Source of the DNA: Chitinophaga oryziterrae
GTDB lineage: Bacteria > Bacteroidota > Bacteroidia > Chitinophagales > Chitinophagaceae
Direction: 5' to 3'
Assembly (NCBI RefSeq): GCF_009758125.1
Contig: NZ_WRXO01000009.1
Coordinates: 1-64,000 of the forward strand
DNA length: 64,000 nucleotides
Shown here: positions 45,753 to 55,169 of the stretch, piece after piece
How positions within the stretch are numbered: position 1 is the stretch's first letter
How the letters are laid out: every line of letters begins with the position of its first letter
Program-made: the position numbers and the translations under genes
The notes under the pieces: generated by a model
What the model saw: the letters and a program-made list of their open reading frames with translations, nothing else
What the model was told of the DNA's origin: nothing
Database searches by the model: none

Positions 45753-47687
45753 TTAATTCTTTTTCAAAATTATGGCGCCCAAAGGTGGGAGCCGGAGTTC
45801 TAAAGTATAGTCCTTCCCGTTGTAAAATTGTTTCCGGGTTTTAACAGGCGATGTATTCATGACCCCACTTCCGAAGAACTGCGGATCATCACTGTTTAAT
45901 ACTTCTGTCCAGGTACCTTCTTCTGTCATCGCTACCAGGTAATTTTCCCTTGGTACAGGCGTCATATTTAATACTACCAGCAGATCGTCTTTCGGCTCAA
46001 AGCCTTTACGTTTATATGCCAGTATACAATTATCATAATCTGATACGATCACCCATTCAAAACCGTAATACTCAAATTGCTTTTCGTATAATGCAGGCCG
46101 GGAAGTATACAGATGATTCAATGCTTTTACAAAATTCTGTAAGCCCTGGTGAGATTCATGCTTTAACAGGAACCAGTCCAGCTCCGAACGGAAGTTCCAT
46201 TCAGATGTCTGCCCGAACTCATCTCCCATGAATAAGAGCTTGGTACCGGGATGCGTGAACATATAACTGTACATCAGGCGTGCATTGGCAAATTTCTGCC
46301 AGTCGTCTCCCGGCATTTTATACAGCATGGGAGATTTGCCGTGTACCACTTCATCATGACTGAAAGGCACCATGAAGTTTTCTGTAAATGCGTAGGTAAT
46401 ACTGAAAGTAAGGCGGTCCTGTTCCCACTTGCGTAACAGCGGATCTGTTTTGAAATAACGCAGGGTATCATTCATCCAGCCCATCATCCATTTCATACCA
46501 AATCCTAATCCGCCCATGAATGTAGGACGTGATACACCATAAAACGACGTAGATTCTTCAGCGATAGTCTGTACATCGGGGAAAAGCCTGTAAATCGTTT
46601 CATTCATATTTTTCAGGAAAGAAATTGCTTCCAGGTTTTCCGGCCCTCCCTTTTCATTGGGTTCCCATGTACCGGCAGGACGGGAATAGCTGAGGTGGAT
46701 CATGGATGCCACGGCATCCACACGTAATCCGTCTGCATGAAATTTATCTAACCAGAAGATAGCGTTGCTTAATAAGAAAGAGCGTACTTCGTTACGACCA
46801 TAATTAAAGATATAACTGTTCCAATCCGGATGAAAACCTTTACGCATATCCGCATACTCATAGGTATGAGAACCGTCGAAGCGGAACAAACCATGCGCAT
46901 CGTAAGGGAAATGTGAAGGTACCCAGTCGAGGATCACACCAATACCGGCTTCATGAAAAGCATCCACAAAAGCCATGAATTCCTGCGGGGAACCATAGCG
47001 GGAAGTAGGCGCGTAATAGCCTGTTCCCTGATATCCCCAGGAGCCGTCGAACGGATGTTCCATTACGGGCATCAGTTCTACATGTGTGAAGCCCATGTCT
47101 TTTACATAAGGCACCAGCCTATCGGCGATTTCTTTATAGGTGTAGAATAATTCATGATTGGAAGGATCTGGGCGGCGCCATGATCCCAGGTGTACTTCAT
47201 ATACGGAATAGGGGCTGGTAAGACTGTTATGTTTACCACGGCGTTCCATCCACTTTTTATCTTTCCATTTATAGTCCAGCTTCCAGGTGACGGAAGCGGT
47301 TTTAGGGCGTACTTCCCAGTAGTTGGCGTACGGGTCTCCCTTTTGTAGTTCCTCCCCGGAGTTGGAACGGATGAAGTATTTGTAGAGTGTGCCTTGTTTC
47401 ACGTTCGGAACGAACCCTTCCCATATACCGGACTTATCCCAGCGCGGGTATAAGGTATGGCGGTAATGGTCCCATTCATTAAATGCACCTATCACTGAGA
47501 CATAAGCAGCATTAGGCGCCCATACAGAAAAGTATGTACCGGTCACCCCTTCGTATTCTACGGCGTGAGCCCCGAATTTCTCGTAAAGGTGTGCATGCGT
47601 ACCCGCCTGAAACAGTTCAATGTCTTTTGCAGAAAACAATGAAAAGGGAACTACTGGTGATAATGTCTGCTTTTTTACTTCTGTCAT
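45753..47687 (-). CDS. glgB: 1,4-alpha-glucan branching enzyme
   Basis: 644 residues from the ATG at 47687; a TTG 12 codons upstream is open but adds unrelated sequence. GH13: N-terminal CBM48 (TYFSVWAPNAAYVSVIGAFNEW), barrel with nucleophile Asp in DGLRVDAVASM, acid Glu in IAEESTSF and third acid in FSHDEVVHGKSPM, then a C-terminal beta domain. It creates alpha-1,6 branches in glycogen. With the GH31 enzyme it suggests storage-glucan metabolism, although they are 3.5 kb apart and on opposite strands. Confidence 0.94.
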   Translation of the reverse strand: MTEVKKQTLSPVVPFSLFSAKDIELFQAGTHAHLYEKFGAHAVEYEGVTGTYFSVWAPNAAYVSVIGAFNEWDHYRHTLYPRWDKSGIWEGFVPNVKQGTLYKYFIRSNSGEELQKGDPYANYWEVRPKTASVTWKLDYKWKDKKWMERRGKHNSLTSPYSVYEVHLGSWRRPDPSNHELFYTYKEIADRLVPYVKDMGFTHVELMPVMEHPFDGSWGYQGTGYYAPTSRYGSPQEFMAFVDAFHEAGIGVILDWVPSHFPYDAHGLFRFDGSHTYEYADMRKGFHPDWNSYIFNYGRNEVRSFLLSNAIFWLDKFHADGLRVDAVASMIHLSYSRPAGTWEPNEKGGPENLEAISFLKNMNETIYRLFPDVQTIAEESTSFYGVSRPTFMGGLGFGMKWMMGWMNDTLRYFKTDPLLRKWEQDRLTFSITYAFTENFMVPFSHDEVVHGKSPMLYKMPGDDWQKFANARLMYSYMFTHPGTKLLFMGDEFGQTSEWNFRSELDWFLLKHESHQGLQNFVKALNHLYTSRPALYEKQFEYYGFEWVIVSDYDNCILAYKRKGFEPKDDLLVVLNMTPVPRENYLVAMTEEGTWTEVLNSDDPQFFGSGVMNTSPVKTRKQFYNGKDYTLELRLPPLGAIILKKN

Positions 47688-47840
47688 AACAAGGAATACA
47701 CTAGAAATAACAAGATAGTTCAAATTTTAGATTTGCCACTCTATCCAGCTATTTTGGACACAGGATAAGGGGCAAGTATCCGGCCAATTAAAAATGAAAC
47801 CCCAAAAACTCCGTTTTATAATATATCACAAAACATAATA

Positions 47841-47877
47841 GGCTCCGTTAGGAGCCATGGTTTGTTGTTCGATAGAT
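47841..47877. repeat. Interspersed CTCCGT/GGAG repeat with GTTTGT box, copy 2
   Basis: GGCTCCGTTAGGAGCC (47841-47856), then GTTTGTTG (47860-47867) and a tail GATAGATTCTACCAAC. Same layout as copy 1 at 28001. Confidence 0.6.
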
Positions 47878-47901
47878 TCTACCAACACGCCCCCAAAACA
47901 A

Positions 47902-47934
47902 AAAAAGGGTCCCGGTAATAATACCAGGACCCTT
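47902..47934 (-). terminator. Terminator of the DEAD-box helicase gene
   Basis: AAGGGTCCcGGTA and TACCaGGACCCTT form a long stem; on the minus strand TTTTTT follows. Confidence 0.8.
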
Positions 47935-47953
47935 CTAAAATATCAACTAAAGA

Positions 47954-49744
47954 TTAGTATCTTTTTTTGTACGCTGGTTTAGCTCTGCTGCTGCCACCTG
48001 CCCCTCTTTCGCTTCTTTCGCCGCCGCTTCCACTGCGTTCCCAGCGTTTACCGCCATCTTCACGTGGAGGACGACCGCCACCGGAACCTCCGGGGCCACC
48101 AGACCTTGGACGTTTATCACCGTCCTGAGACATTTCTATACGTACGCTGCGGCCATTGTATTCTGCCTTTTTGAAAACTTCCTGAAATTGCGCTACCACA
48201 TCGTTTTCTACTTCAAAGAATGAATACACACCTTTCAGATCTATACGTCCGATCTTGTTGCCACGTACTCCGCTGGTATCGCAGAGGTAACGTAACATAT
48301 CGCCACGGGTAAAATCGTCTACAGAACCCAGGTTGATGAACAGACGGGTAAATTTCCCGTTGCTTCTGCTACCGCGGTCTGCACCAACAGCGCCACCATC
48401 CAGTGAACGTCTTTCTTCTTTCACGTTCAGATCAGGTGCATCCTGGTAGTATTCCAGGAATTCGTTGAATTCCAGGGAAGCAAAACGCTTAATGATTTCC
48501 TCTTTGCTCATTTCAGCAAATTGTTCATATATGCGTTCCAGGTATGGTTCGATCTGTTCTTCGTTTACGGTTACGTTATGTACTTTATGTACAAGACCGA
48601 ACAGTTGTTTTTCGCACACTGCAAAACCATCAGGTACTTCAGTTTTCACGAACTTCTTACCTAATACTCTTTCAATCTGACGGATCTTTCCGATATCACG
48701 ACCTGTAATGATAGCGATGGAGATACCAGACTTACCGGCACGACCGGTACGGCCGCTACGGTGTGTGTAGTTCTCAACGTCATCAGGCAGTTCGTAGTTG
48801 ATTACGTGTGTAACGTTATCCACGTCGATACCACGGGCAGCAACGTCAGTTGCCACCAGTACCTGTAAAGATCTGTCGCGGAAACGTTTCATCACCTTAT
48901 CACGCTGTTGCTGTGTCAGATCACCATGTAAGGCATCTGCATTGTAGCCATCGCGGATCAGGGATTCGGAAATTTCCTGAGATTCGATTTTAGTACGGGT
49001 AAAGATGATACCGAAGATATCGGGGTTGTAATCCACAATACGTTTCAGCGCTGCATATTTCTCACGGGGGCGAACCACGTAATATTCATGCTCGATGTTC
49101 ACGTTACCACTGTTCTTGTTACCTACCGTCAGCTCAAAAGGATCTTTCATGTATTTCTGAGCAATACGGCGAACTTCCTGTGGCATGGTGGCAGAGAACA
49201 ACCAGGTGGTCTTCTCATCCGGAGTGTTGGATAATATATTGTTGATGTCTTCCTGGAATCCCATGTTCAGCATTTCATCTGCTTCATCCAGTATTACATA
49301 ACGAACGTTGGTAAAGTTAACTGCCTTACGCTCTATAATGTCCAGTAAACGGCCGGGAGTAGCAACGACAATATGCACGCCTCTTTTCAGATCACGTAAC
49401 TGCTGTACGATGCTGGAACCGCCGTAAACTGCTACTATGCTCACGTCACCCAGGTGTTTGCTGAAATTCTTCAGGTCATTGGTGATCTGCAAACACAGTT
49501 CGCGTGTTGGGCATAATATCAACCCCTGCGGGTGACGTTGTTTCAAATCGATTTGCTGTAATAACGGCAGGCCAAAAGCTGCGGTTTTACCGGTGCCCGT
49601 CTGGGCCAGTCCTACGAAATCCCTGTCGCCGCCAAGCAACACTGGAATTGCTTTTTCCTGTATGGGTGTAGGTGCGATGAATCCAAGATCCAGGATTCCT
49701 TTTAAAATTGGCTCTTGTAAGCCGAGTGATTCAAATGTTATCAT
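47954..49744 (-). CDS. deaD: DEAD-box RNA helicase, CsdA/DbpA-like
   Basis: 596 residues. All core motifs: Q motif (FIAPTPIQ), AQTGTGKT (I), PTRELC (Ia), TPGRLLD (Ib), DEAD (II), SAT (III), VATDVAARGIDV (V) and HRSGRTGRAG (VI). Residues about 450-525 look like a DbpA-type RNA-binding domain (RLFINLGSVDDFTRGDMLRYL), and the last 65 residues are a Gly/Arg/Ser-rich RNA-binding tail. Likely unwinds RNA in ribosome assembly or cold response. The exact paralogue name is uncertain. Confidence 0.92.
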   Translation of the reverse strand: MITFESLGLQEPILKGILDLGFIAPTPIQEKAIPVLLGGDRDFVGLAQTGTGKTAAFGLPLLQQIDLKQRHPQGLILCPTRELCLQITNDLKNFSKHLGDVSIVAVYGGSSIVQQLRDLKRGVHIVVATPGRLLDIIERKAVNFTNVRYVILDEADEMLNMGFQEDINNILSNTPDEKTTWLFSATMPQEVRRIAQKYMKDPFELTVGNKNSGNVNIEHEYYVVRPREKYAALKRIVDYNPDIFGIIFTRTKIESQEISESLIRDGYNADALHGDLTQQQRDKVMKRFRDRSLQVLVATDVAARGIDVDNVTHVINYELPDDVENYTHRSGRTGRAGKSGISIAIITGRDIGKIRQIERVLGKKFVKTEVPDGFAVCEKQLFGLVHKVHNVTVNEEQIEPYLERIYEQFAEMSKEEIIKRFASLEFNEFLEYYQDAPDLNVKEERRSLDGGAVGADRGSRSNGKFTRLFINLGSVDDFTRGDMLRYLCDTSGVRGNKIGRIDLKGVYSFFEVENDVVAQFQEVFKKAEYNGRSVRIEMSQDGDKRPRSGGPGGSGGGRPPREDGGKRWERSGSGGERSERGAGGSSRAKPAYKKRY

Positions 49745-49760
49745 TGATTTGCTTTGTTCA

Positions 49761-49776
49761 GGCTCCGTCGGGAGCC
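49761..49776. repeat. CTCCGT/GGAG palindrome, copy 3
   Basis: GGCTCCGTCGGGAGCC lies in the 75-nt gap between rimO and the helicase gene. It has the hairpin core but not the GTTTGT box. Confidence 0.55.
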
Positions 49777-49819
49777 GTTGTATATCATCAGTCGTATTAA
49801 CTGATTTAATTCTTAGTAA

Positions 49820-51127
49820 TCAGATTAATTCCCCTTCCAGGTCATAATCAAAAGCCTTCGTGATCTTCACTGTTACAAATTCTCCTGGTTTCAGGCGTTT
49901 GGTAGTGTTGATGATCACTTCGTTGTCTACCTCTACAGAGTCAAACTCTGTACGTGCCAGGTAACGGCCGGACTCTTTCTTGTCCACTATTACCCTAAAC
50001 ACCTGGCCAATTTTCTCCTGGTTCTTCTCCAGGGAAATTTCCTGCTGTACTTCCATGATCTCCTGGGCCCTGCGTTCTTTCTCTTCTGCAGGAATATTAT
50101 CTTCCAGGTCATGTGCAGAAGTACCTTCTTCATGACTATAGGTAAATACTCCTACCCTGTCGAAACGCATTTTTTCGAGGAAGGCTTTCATTTCTTCCAC
50201 GTCTTCCAGTGTTTCTCCCGGGAAGCCGGTAATGAGCGTGGTACGCAGGCAAATGCCCGGCACCTTCTCCCTGATAGCTGTTACCAGTTCTTCCATTTCC
50301 ACACGGGTGATCTGGCGTTTCATGGCTTTCAGCATATTATCGGCAGCATGCTGTAAAGGCATGTCTATGTAATTACAGATGTTCGGGAACTCTTTCATTA
50401 CATCCAGGATCTCCATCGGAAACTTATGCGGATATGCATAATGTAAACGAATCCATTCCAGTCCTTTAATACCGGCCAAAGCACGCAGCAGTTCAGACAA
50501 ACGGCGTTCTTTGTACAGGTCCAGACCATAATAAGTCAGTTCCTGTGCGATCAGCATGATCTCCTTTACGCCTGAATTCACCAGCTTCTCAGCTTCTGCA
50601 ACCAGGCTTTCTATGGGCCTTGATACGTGTTTACCACGCATCAGGGGGATCGCACAAAAAGAGCAGGTACGGTTACAGCCTTCAGCTATCTTCAGGTAAG
50701 CGTAATGTGTAGGGGTACTGAGCAAACGCTCTCCCAACAGTTCTGCTTTATAATCGGCATCAAATTGTTTCAGGATCAGTGGCAACTCCATTGTACCAAA
50801 CCAGGCATCTACCCCGGGTATCTCCGCTTCCAGGTCTCCTCTGTAACGTTCACTGAGGCAACCGGTAACGTATACCTTATCAAGGCGACCGCGCTGTTTC
50901 AATTCTACCTGGTCAAGAATGGTATTGATAGATTCCTCTTTTGCTTTATCGATAAAGCCACAAGTGTTCACAACCACTATGTTATGATCTTTACGGCCAC
51001 TTTCGTGAACTACATCGATATCGTTGGCAAGCAACTGTCCGCTAAGGACCTCAGAATCAACCATGTTCTTGGAACACCCAAGCGTAATTATATTAACCTT
51101 ATCTTTCTTTAAAGTTTTTGTCTTCAA
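49820..51127 (-). CDS. rimO: Ribosomal protein S12 methylthiotransferase
   Basis: 435 residues. TTG start (an in-frame TAA five codons upstream, no ATG before the conserved start). N-terminal UPF0004 domain with TLGCSKNMVDSE, the RimO signature, plus NTCGFI and TGCLSER, whose Cys bind one iron-sulfur cluster. The radical SAM motif CNRTCSFCAIP binds the second. A C-terminal TRAM domain is present. It adds a methylthio group to the conserved Asp of S12. Confidence 0.94.
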   Translation of the reverse strand: MKTKTLKKDKVNIITLGCSKNMVDSEVLSGQLLANDIDVVHESGRKDHNIVVVNTCGFIDKAKEESINTILDQVELKQRGRLDKVYVTGCLSERYRGDLEAEIPGVDAWFGTMELPLILKQFDADYKAELLGERLLSTPTHYAYLKIAEGCNRTCSFCAIPLMRGKHVSRPIESLVAEAEKLVNSGVKEIMLIAQELTYYGLDLYKERRLSELLRALAGIKGLEWIRLHYAYPHKFPMEILDVMKEFPNICNYIDMPLQHAADNMLKAMKRQITRVEMEELVTAIREKVPGICLRTTLITGFPGETLEDVEEMKAFLEKMRFDRVGVFTYSHEEGTSAHDLEDNIPAEEKERRAQEIMEVQQEISLEKNQEKIGQVFRVIVDKKESGRYLARTEFDSVEVDNEVIINTTKRLKPGEFVTVKITKAFDYDLEGELI

Positions 51128-51295
51128 GCGCGATTTGTTTTATAGGTAAACCAGCCTTTGGCTTGTTTACTTACCGCCACGAAGACATCCAGACACGAAC
51201 GAAGAGAACAGCAGACTTACTGTTTAGTGACTATGAGCCTTAGTGGGGGTTATTTGTTTTAAGAATTGCAAAGGTAACTAATTAATTACGAAATG

Positions 51296-52168
51296 TCAAC
51301 CCCCAATTAAAATGCGTTCCGCTCTTCTCTTTGCAACCTTCCTTTTATAGTGGTACCACCACTCGGGCGCCAGTTTTATCAGCAGGTTATTCATCCCCCT
51401 TAATCCTACCAGGTGATATAACCCGTTCAGCTTGCCGGACAAAGTATGATCCATTGCCCTGAGGCTCATGGCAAAACCACTGTCCAGGTATTCCATATGA
51501 TGCCAGTAACCGGCCGGCATAAACATCGTATCCCCATGTTCCAGGATGGTCGTATACCCTTTGGCATGTTTCAGGGCCGGGAAATGTTCCGTATCCAGTT
51601 GCTCGCTCCAGTTCACAAAGCTGGCGGCGCTTTCTACTGTCAGTGGCATTTTATAAATATAAGGCGATTGCTGGTTATCAAACAGCAGTACCCTTTTACG
51701 TCCTATAAACTGGGTATGAAAAATATGCGACAGGTCGATATCGTAATGCATGTGCGCCACCGAACCTGCTCCGCCTACGAATAGCATAGGGTACTTTTTA
51801 AGGAAACGGGGAGTATACTCATCCGGCCAGATGATATCTTCTGCTATCTGCGGAGCATGCTGGAAGATATTAAACAGGAAGATGCGCAGTTGCACCGGCC
51901 CCTTCCTTACCATATCCAGGTAGTCCCCGAAAGGGATGTAGGCATCGGCCCCGTTCACCAGGGTCCTGGCCCCTGCCCGGGAATTGTCATATAATCCTAC
52001 GGTCTGTTTCCCCACAACAGATTTAAAATAGTCCCAGGTCCACTTTGTGTAAGCAGGCCATCTTTTACTGAGCCCGGTGATAATAACGGGTTTGCGTTTG
52101 TCGTAATAGTATTTTCTGAAATCTTGGGGGCTAATGTTCTCAACTCGGTCAATGGAGGTGATCTGCAT
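51296..52168 (-). CDS. JmjC-like cupin (Cupin_8) oxygenase
   Basis: 290 residues from the ATG at 52168 (MQITSIDRVEN). A longer frame to 52246 adds 26 residues without similarity. Cupin_8/JmjC fold: KPVIITGLSKRWPA near the start, HMHYDIDLSH with the HxD iron ligands, and the distal His in MPAGYWHHM. Probably a 2-oxoglutarate Fe(II) hydroxylase acting on a protein or small molecule. Because it lies between ftsY and rimO, a ribosomal target is a tempting guess but not shown. Confidence 0.83.
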   Translation of the reverse strand: MQITSIDRVENISPQDFRKYYYDKRKPVIITGLSKRWPAYTKWTWDYFKSVVGKQTVGLYDNSRAGARTLVNGADAYIPFGDYLDMVRKGPVQLRIFLFNIFQHAPQIAEDIIWPDEYTPRFLKKYPMLFVGGAGSVAHMHYDIDLSHIFHTQFIGRKRVLLFDNQQSPYIYKMPLTVESAASFVNWSEQLDTEHFPALKHAKGYTTILEHGDTMFMPAGYWHHMEYLDSGFAMSLRAMDHTLSGKLNGLYHLVGLRGMNNLLIKLAPEWWYHYKRKVAKRRAERILIGG

Positions 52169-52265
52169 ATCAGGGCGCTTTGTTAAGGAGTATGTTAAAA
52201 CGATTAAATGATAGACCATGTAACACAAGAAATGTGCCGCTGGCATACCCTACCACATCCTCCAA

Positions 52266-52296
52266 TAAAAAAGGTCCGGGGAATATACCCGAACCT
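52266..52296 (-). terminator. Terminator of ftsY
   Basis: AGGTCCGGG (52272-52280) and CCCGAACCT (52288-52296), with one mismatch; on the minus strand TTTTTTATT follows. Confidence 0.75.
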
Positions 52297-52330
52297 AATT
52301 CATCAACATACGTTATAACTTATATGATAA

Positions 52331-53293
52331 TCAGCTATTTATACTAAATAGTGAGTCTACGAATTCTTCCTTGTTGAACACCTGTAAATCCTCCATTCTC
52401 TCTCCTATACCAATGTATTTAACGGGGATTTTGAACTGATTGGCGATAGCCAGTACCACCCCACCTTTTGCAGTACCATCCAGCTTGGTGATGGCCAGGG
52501 CGGTTACTTCAGTCGCTGCGGTAAAGTGACGTGCCTGTTCCAGGGCATTCTGCCCGGTAGAGCCGTCCAGTACCAGTAACACCTCATGAGGCGCTTCCGG
52601 TAATACTTTCTTCATTACGCGCTTGATCTTGCTTAATTCGTCCATCAGGTGCGCTTTGTTATGCAAACGACCGGCGGTATCTATAATGATCACATCCACA
52701 TCCTTTGCGGCCCCGCTTTGTACCGTATCGAAAGCCACTGCTCCGGGATCAGATCCCATTTGTTGTTTAACAATGGGTACACCCACACGCTCGCTCCAGA
52801 TAGTGAGCTGGTCTACTGCTGCTGCGCGGAAGGTATCCGCAGCGCCTAACAGTACACTTTTGCCTGCTTTCTTGAAGTTATAGGCCAGTTTACCAATGGT
52901 GGTGGTCTTGCCCACACCGTTCACGCCTACCACCATGATCACGTATGGTTTTTTACCGGCCGGTACGTCAAAATCGCGAAAGCCGCTGTCCGGTGCATCT
53001 ACCAGTAATGCTGCAATCTCTTCTTGCAGCATCTTGTTTAATTCACTGGTTCCCAGATATTTATCTTTAGCTACTCTCTTTTCTATCCGGTCTATGATCT
53101 GAACGGTGGTATCTACCCCTACGTCCGCGGATACCAATGCTTCTTCCACGCTGTCCAGCACTTCTGTATCAACGCTGGATTTGCCGGCGATCGCACGACC
53201 GATCTTTGTCAGGAAGTTTTCTTTCGTCTTCTGTAATCCCTGGTCTAAGCTCTCTTTCTTCTCCCTTGAAAATAACTTATTGAAAAAACTCAT
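52331..53293 (-). CDS. ftsY: Signal recognition particle receptor FtsY
   Basis: 320 residues, NG domains without the long acidic A domain of E. coli. N domain about 1-100; GTPase motifs GVNGVGKTTTIGKL (P-loop), DTFRAAAVDQL, DTAGRLHNKAHL and TKLDGTAKGG. It receives ribosome-SRP complexes at the membrane. It lies downstream of the L28-L33-DUF4295 genes, with its own terminator after it. Confidence 0.95.
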   Translation of the reverse strand: MSFFNKLFSREKKESLDQGLQKTKENFLTKIGRAIAGKSSVDTEVLDSVEEALVSADVGVDTTVQIIDRIEKRVAKDKYLGTSELNKMLQEEIAALLVDAPDSGFRDFDVPAGKKPYVIMVVGVNGVGKTTTIGKLAYNFKKAGKSVLLGAADTFRAAAVDQLTIWSERVGVPIVKQQMGSDPGAVAFDTVQSGAAKDVDVIIIDTAGRLHNKAHLMDELSKIKRVMKKVLPEAPHEVLLVLDGSTGQNALEQARHFTAATEVTALAITKLDGTAKGGVVLAIANQFKIPVKYIGIGERMEDLQVFNKEEFVDSLFSINS

Positions 53294-53516
53294 GGTAGTT
53301 TATTTTGAGTCTATGACCTGACAGGCCACAGTACAATTTCGGAGCGTCAAGTTACTGAATTTAAAGTACAAGTGATCCGCAGCAGCTATTGCACAAAGGA
53401 TGCCAAGGCAGGCAGAACAGACAAAATGACGCTATAAACACGCGAGCGGAGCTAAATGATGCAAATAGATCCGGCTCTGTTTTTCGCTATCTGATCTTCA
53501 CCTGCTACCAACACAA

Positions 53517-53544
53517 AAAGCTGTCCCTTGTAAGGACAGCTTTT
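53517..53544 (-). terminator. Terminator of the L28-L33-DUF4295 operon
   Basis: AAAAGCTGTCC and GGACAGCTTTT around a short loop; T-rich on the minus side. Confidence 0.75.
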
Positions 53545-53566
53545 ATAGTATCATTAGTAAAGCCAA

Positions 53567-53737
53567 TTACTTGCTCATGTATTCCTGCACCTTATCCTTG
53601 TGCACGATTGATTCCTTAAAGGTATAAGCACCAGTTTTAGGAGAACGAACCGCCTTGATCACTTTCGTCCACACTTTCGAATCAGCGGCTGCTTTAGTAT
53701 CTTTTACTTTCGCGTTCTTAGAAGCACCTTTTGCCAT
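53567..53737 (-). CDS. DUF4295 small ribosome-associated protein
   Basis: 56 residues, ATG at 53737. It begins MAKGASKNAKVKDTKAAADS, is strongly basic, and ends VHKDKVQEYMSK. It matches the Bacteroidota DUF4295 family, which I recall being described as ribosomal protein bL38 in the Flavobacterium johnsoniae ribosome. Position right after rpmB-rpmG supports a ribosomal role. Gap to rpmG is 82 nt; a terminator follows. Confidence 0.82.
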   Translation of the reverse strand: MAKGASKNAKVKDTKAAADSKVWTKVIKAVRSPKTGAYTFKESIVHKDKVQEYMSK

Positions 53738-53819
53738 TGTTTTATTGTTTTACGGTTTCATGGCTGTATGGAACAAATAGCTGCATTTACAACCATCTTA
53801 CCATACAACAACTCAACAA

Positions 53820-54002
53820 TTATTTAATTTCTTTATGAACAGTTACTTTCCTCATTATAGGATTGAACTTTTTCAGCTCCAGACGTTCCGGAGTATTCTT
53901 TTTGTTCTTGGTGCTGATATAACGTGAAGTACCAGCCAGACCAGAAGTCTTATGCTCTGTACATTCTAATATCACCTGCACCCGGTTGCCTTTTTTTGCC
54001 AT
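53820..54002 (-). CDS. rpmG: 50S ribosomal protein L33
   Basis: 60 residues: MAKKGNRVQVILECTEHK... TSRYISTKNKKNTPERLELKKF. Only one Cys is present (ECTEH), so this is the zinc-free (C-minus) form of bL33. Lies 31 nt after rpmB. Confidence 0.96.
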   Translation of the reverse strand: MAKKGNRVQVILECTEHKTSGLAGTSRYISTKNKKNTPERLELKKFNPIMRKVTVHKEIK

Positions 54003-54033
54003 TGTCTATACAAATTAAAGTGAATGCTTATAA

Positions 54034-54270
54034 TTAGATGCTTTGACCAGCTGCACGCAAGTCTTTCACAACTGCATACAAACCATTCTTGTTGATAGTC
54101 CTTAAACCATCAGCAGAAACTTTCAAAGAAATCCAACGATCTTCTTCCGCCAGGAAGAAACGCTTTTTCTGCAGGTTAGGCAGAAATCTCCTGTTAGTCT
54201 TAATATTGGAGAAGGAAACATGGTGACCCGTGATCGGCTTCTTTCCTGTCACCTGACATACTCTTGCCAT
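54034..54270 (-). CDS. rpmB: 50S ribosomal protein L28
   Basis: 78 residues: MARVCQVTGKKPITGHHVSFSN... typical bL28, without the full zinc cluster (one Cys only). First gene of the L28-L33-DUF4295 operon, with a promoter about 25 nt upstream. Confidence 0.96.
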   Translation of the reverse strand: MARVCQVTGKKPITGHHVSFSNIKTNRRFLPNLQKKRFFLAEEDRWISLKVSADGLRTINKNGLYAVVKDLRAAGQSI

Positions 54271-54290
54271 GATACAAAAATTTTGGACTG

Positions 54291-54322
54291 CAAAAGTCGC
54301 ATTTATTATTGATTAATGCAAA
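54291..54322 (-). promoter_or_regulatory. Promoter of the L28 operon
   Basis: Minus strand: TTTG (54319-54322), a 20-nt spacer, then GACTTTTG (54291-54298), one mismatch from TAnnTTTG. Confidence 0.6.
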
Positions 54323-54491
54323 TATTTACACCCCGATTTTATTAACAATACCCTAATGTGCAAATCTTGTAATCGTATAAAATAATACAAACTGCTGATC
54401 TTCATTTAATTACAAGGGCTACCTGCCATTTATAATATAGATATCCACATCCCCTATTATCGCCACTATTTACACAAAAAGGTGGTTTACT

Positions 54492-55079
54492 TTACAAAAG
54501 TACGACCAAACTTCTTAATACCGCGCCTAATCTTACAGCTTCTAAAATCCGCTGCTGTTCAGTCCCATGTTTCAGCAATGCTTCTTCGTGGGAAGTCACA
54601 CACATTTCACAACCGTTCAGGGCAGAAACCGTCAGGCTTACCAGTTCAAAGAACTCCTTACCCAGTACCGGATTGGCCATGATGCTCATACGGATACCTG
54701 CTGGTGTAGCAGTGTAAAACTCCTTATTCACAAAGTGACGGAAACGGTAGTAAACATTATTGGCGTTCATCAGGGAGGTACAACTGATAATTTCAGCAAT
54801 GTCCTTAGCGGTAGCGCCTTCTTCGGTAGCCAGCTTTTCGAAGGAAGCCTGCAGATCTGTATGCTTCTCGTTTACAGCTACTGCCAGTCCTAACAGGTAA
54901 GCTTCTTTCTTTGATAAAGTAGTAGCCGTGAGGGAGTTGGTAACGTTTATCTTAAGGTCTTTCAGGTAACGGGCATCGGTATCAGCCAGGGAACGTAAAC
55001 GCGTGGAAAGCTGCGCTTCTGTTAATCCTACTGCCTGTAATAACTGTATAGCCGTATCCTGATTTGTTGTTGCGAACAT
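54492..55079 (-). CDS. AhpD-like carboxymuconolactone decarboxylase family protein
   Basis: 195 residues, all-helical, with the redox motif NGCEMCVTSHE (CxxC plus His) of AhpD. AhpD reduces peroxiredoxin AhpC through lipoylated dihydrolipoamide proteins in mycobacteria. It lies next to and downstream of a peroxiredoxin gene on the same strand, which supports such a pair, although a strong hairpin at 55103-55158 separates them. Confidence 0.88.
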   Translation of the reverse strand: MFATTNQDTAIQLLQAVGLTEAQLSTRLRSLADTDARYLKDLKINVTNSLTATTLSKKEAYLLGLAVAVNEKHTDLQASFEKLATEEGATAKDIAEIISCTSLMNANNVYYRFRHFVNKEFYTATPAGIRMSIMANPVLGKEFFELVSLTVSALNGCEMCVTSHEEALLKHGTEQQRILEAVRLGAVLRSLVVLL

Positions 55080-55102
55080 AATAAGTATTGTTTAAAAGAA
55101 AA

Positions 55103-55158
55103 GGGCTAAAAGCTCCGCAGGAGCTCCGTGTCTGGAGCTTCTACGGAGCTTTTAGCCC
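55103..55158. terminator. Long hairpin between peroxiredoxin and AhpD-like genes
   Basis: GGGCTAAAAGCTCCG (55103-55117) pairs with CGGAGCTTTTAGCCC (55144-55158), and the inner arms AGGAGCTCC/GGAGCTTCT pair as well. A stem of about 24 bp with two interruptions. It could end most peroxiredoxin transcripts and tune AhpD-like expression. Confidence 0.65.
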
Positions 55159-55169
55159 ATGTAAATTAA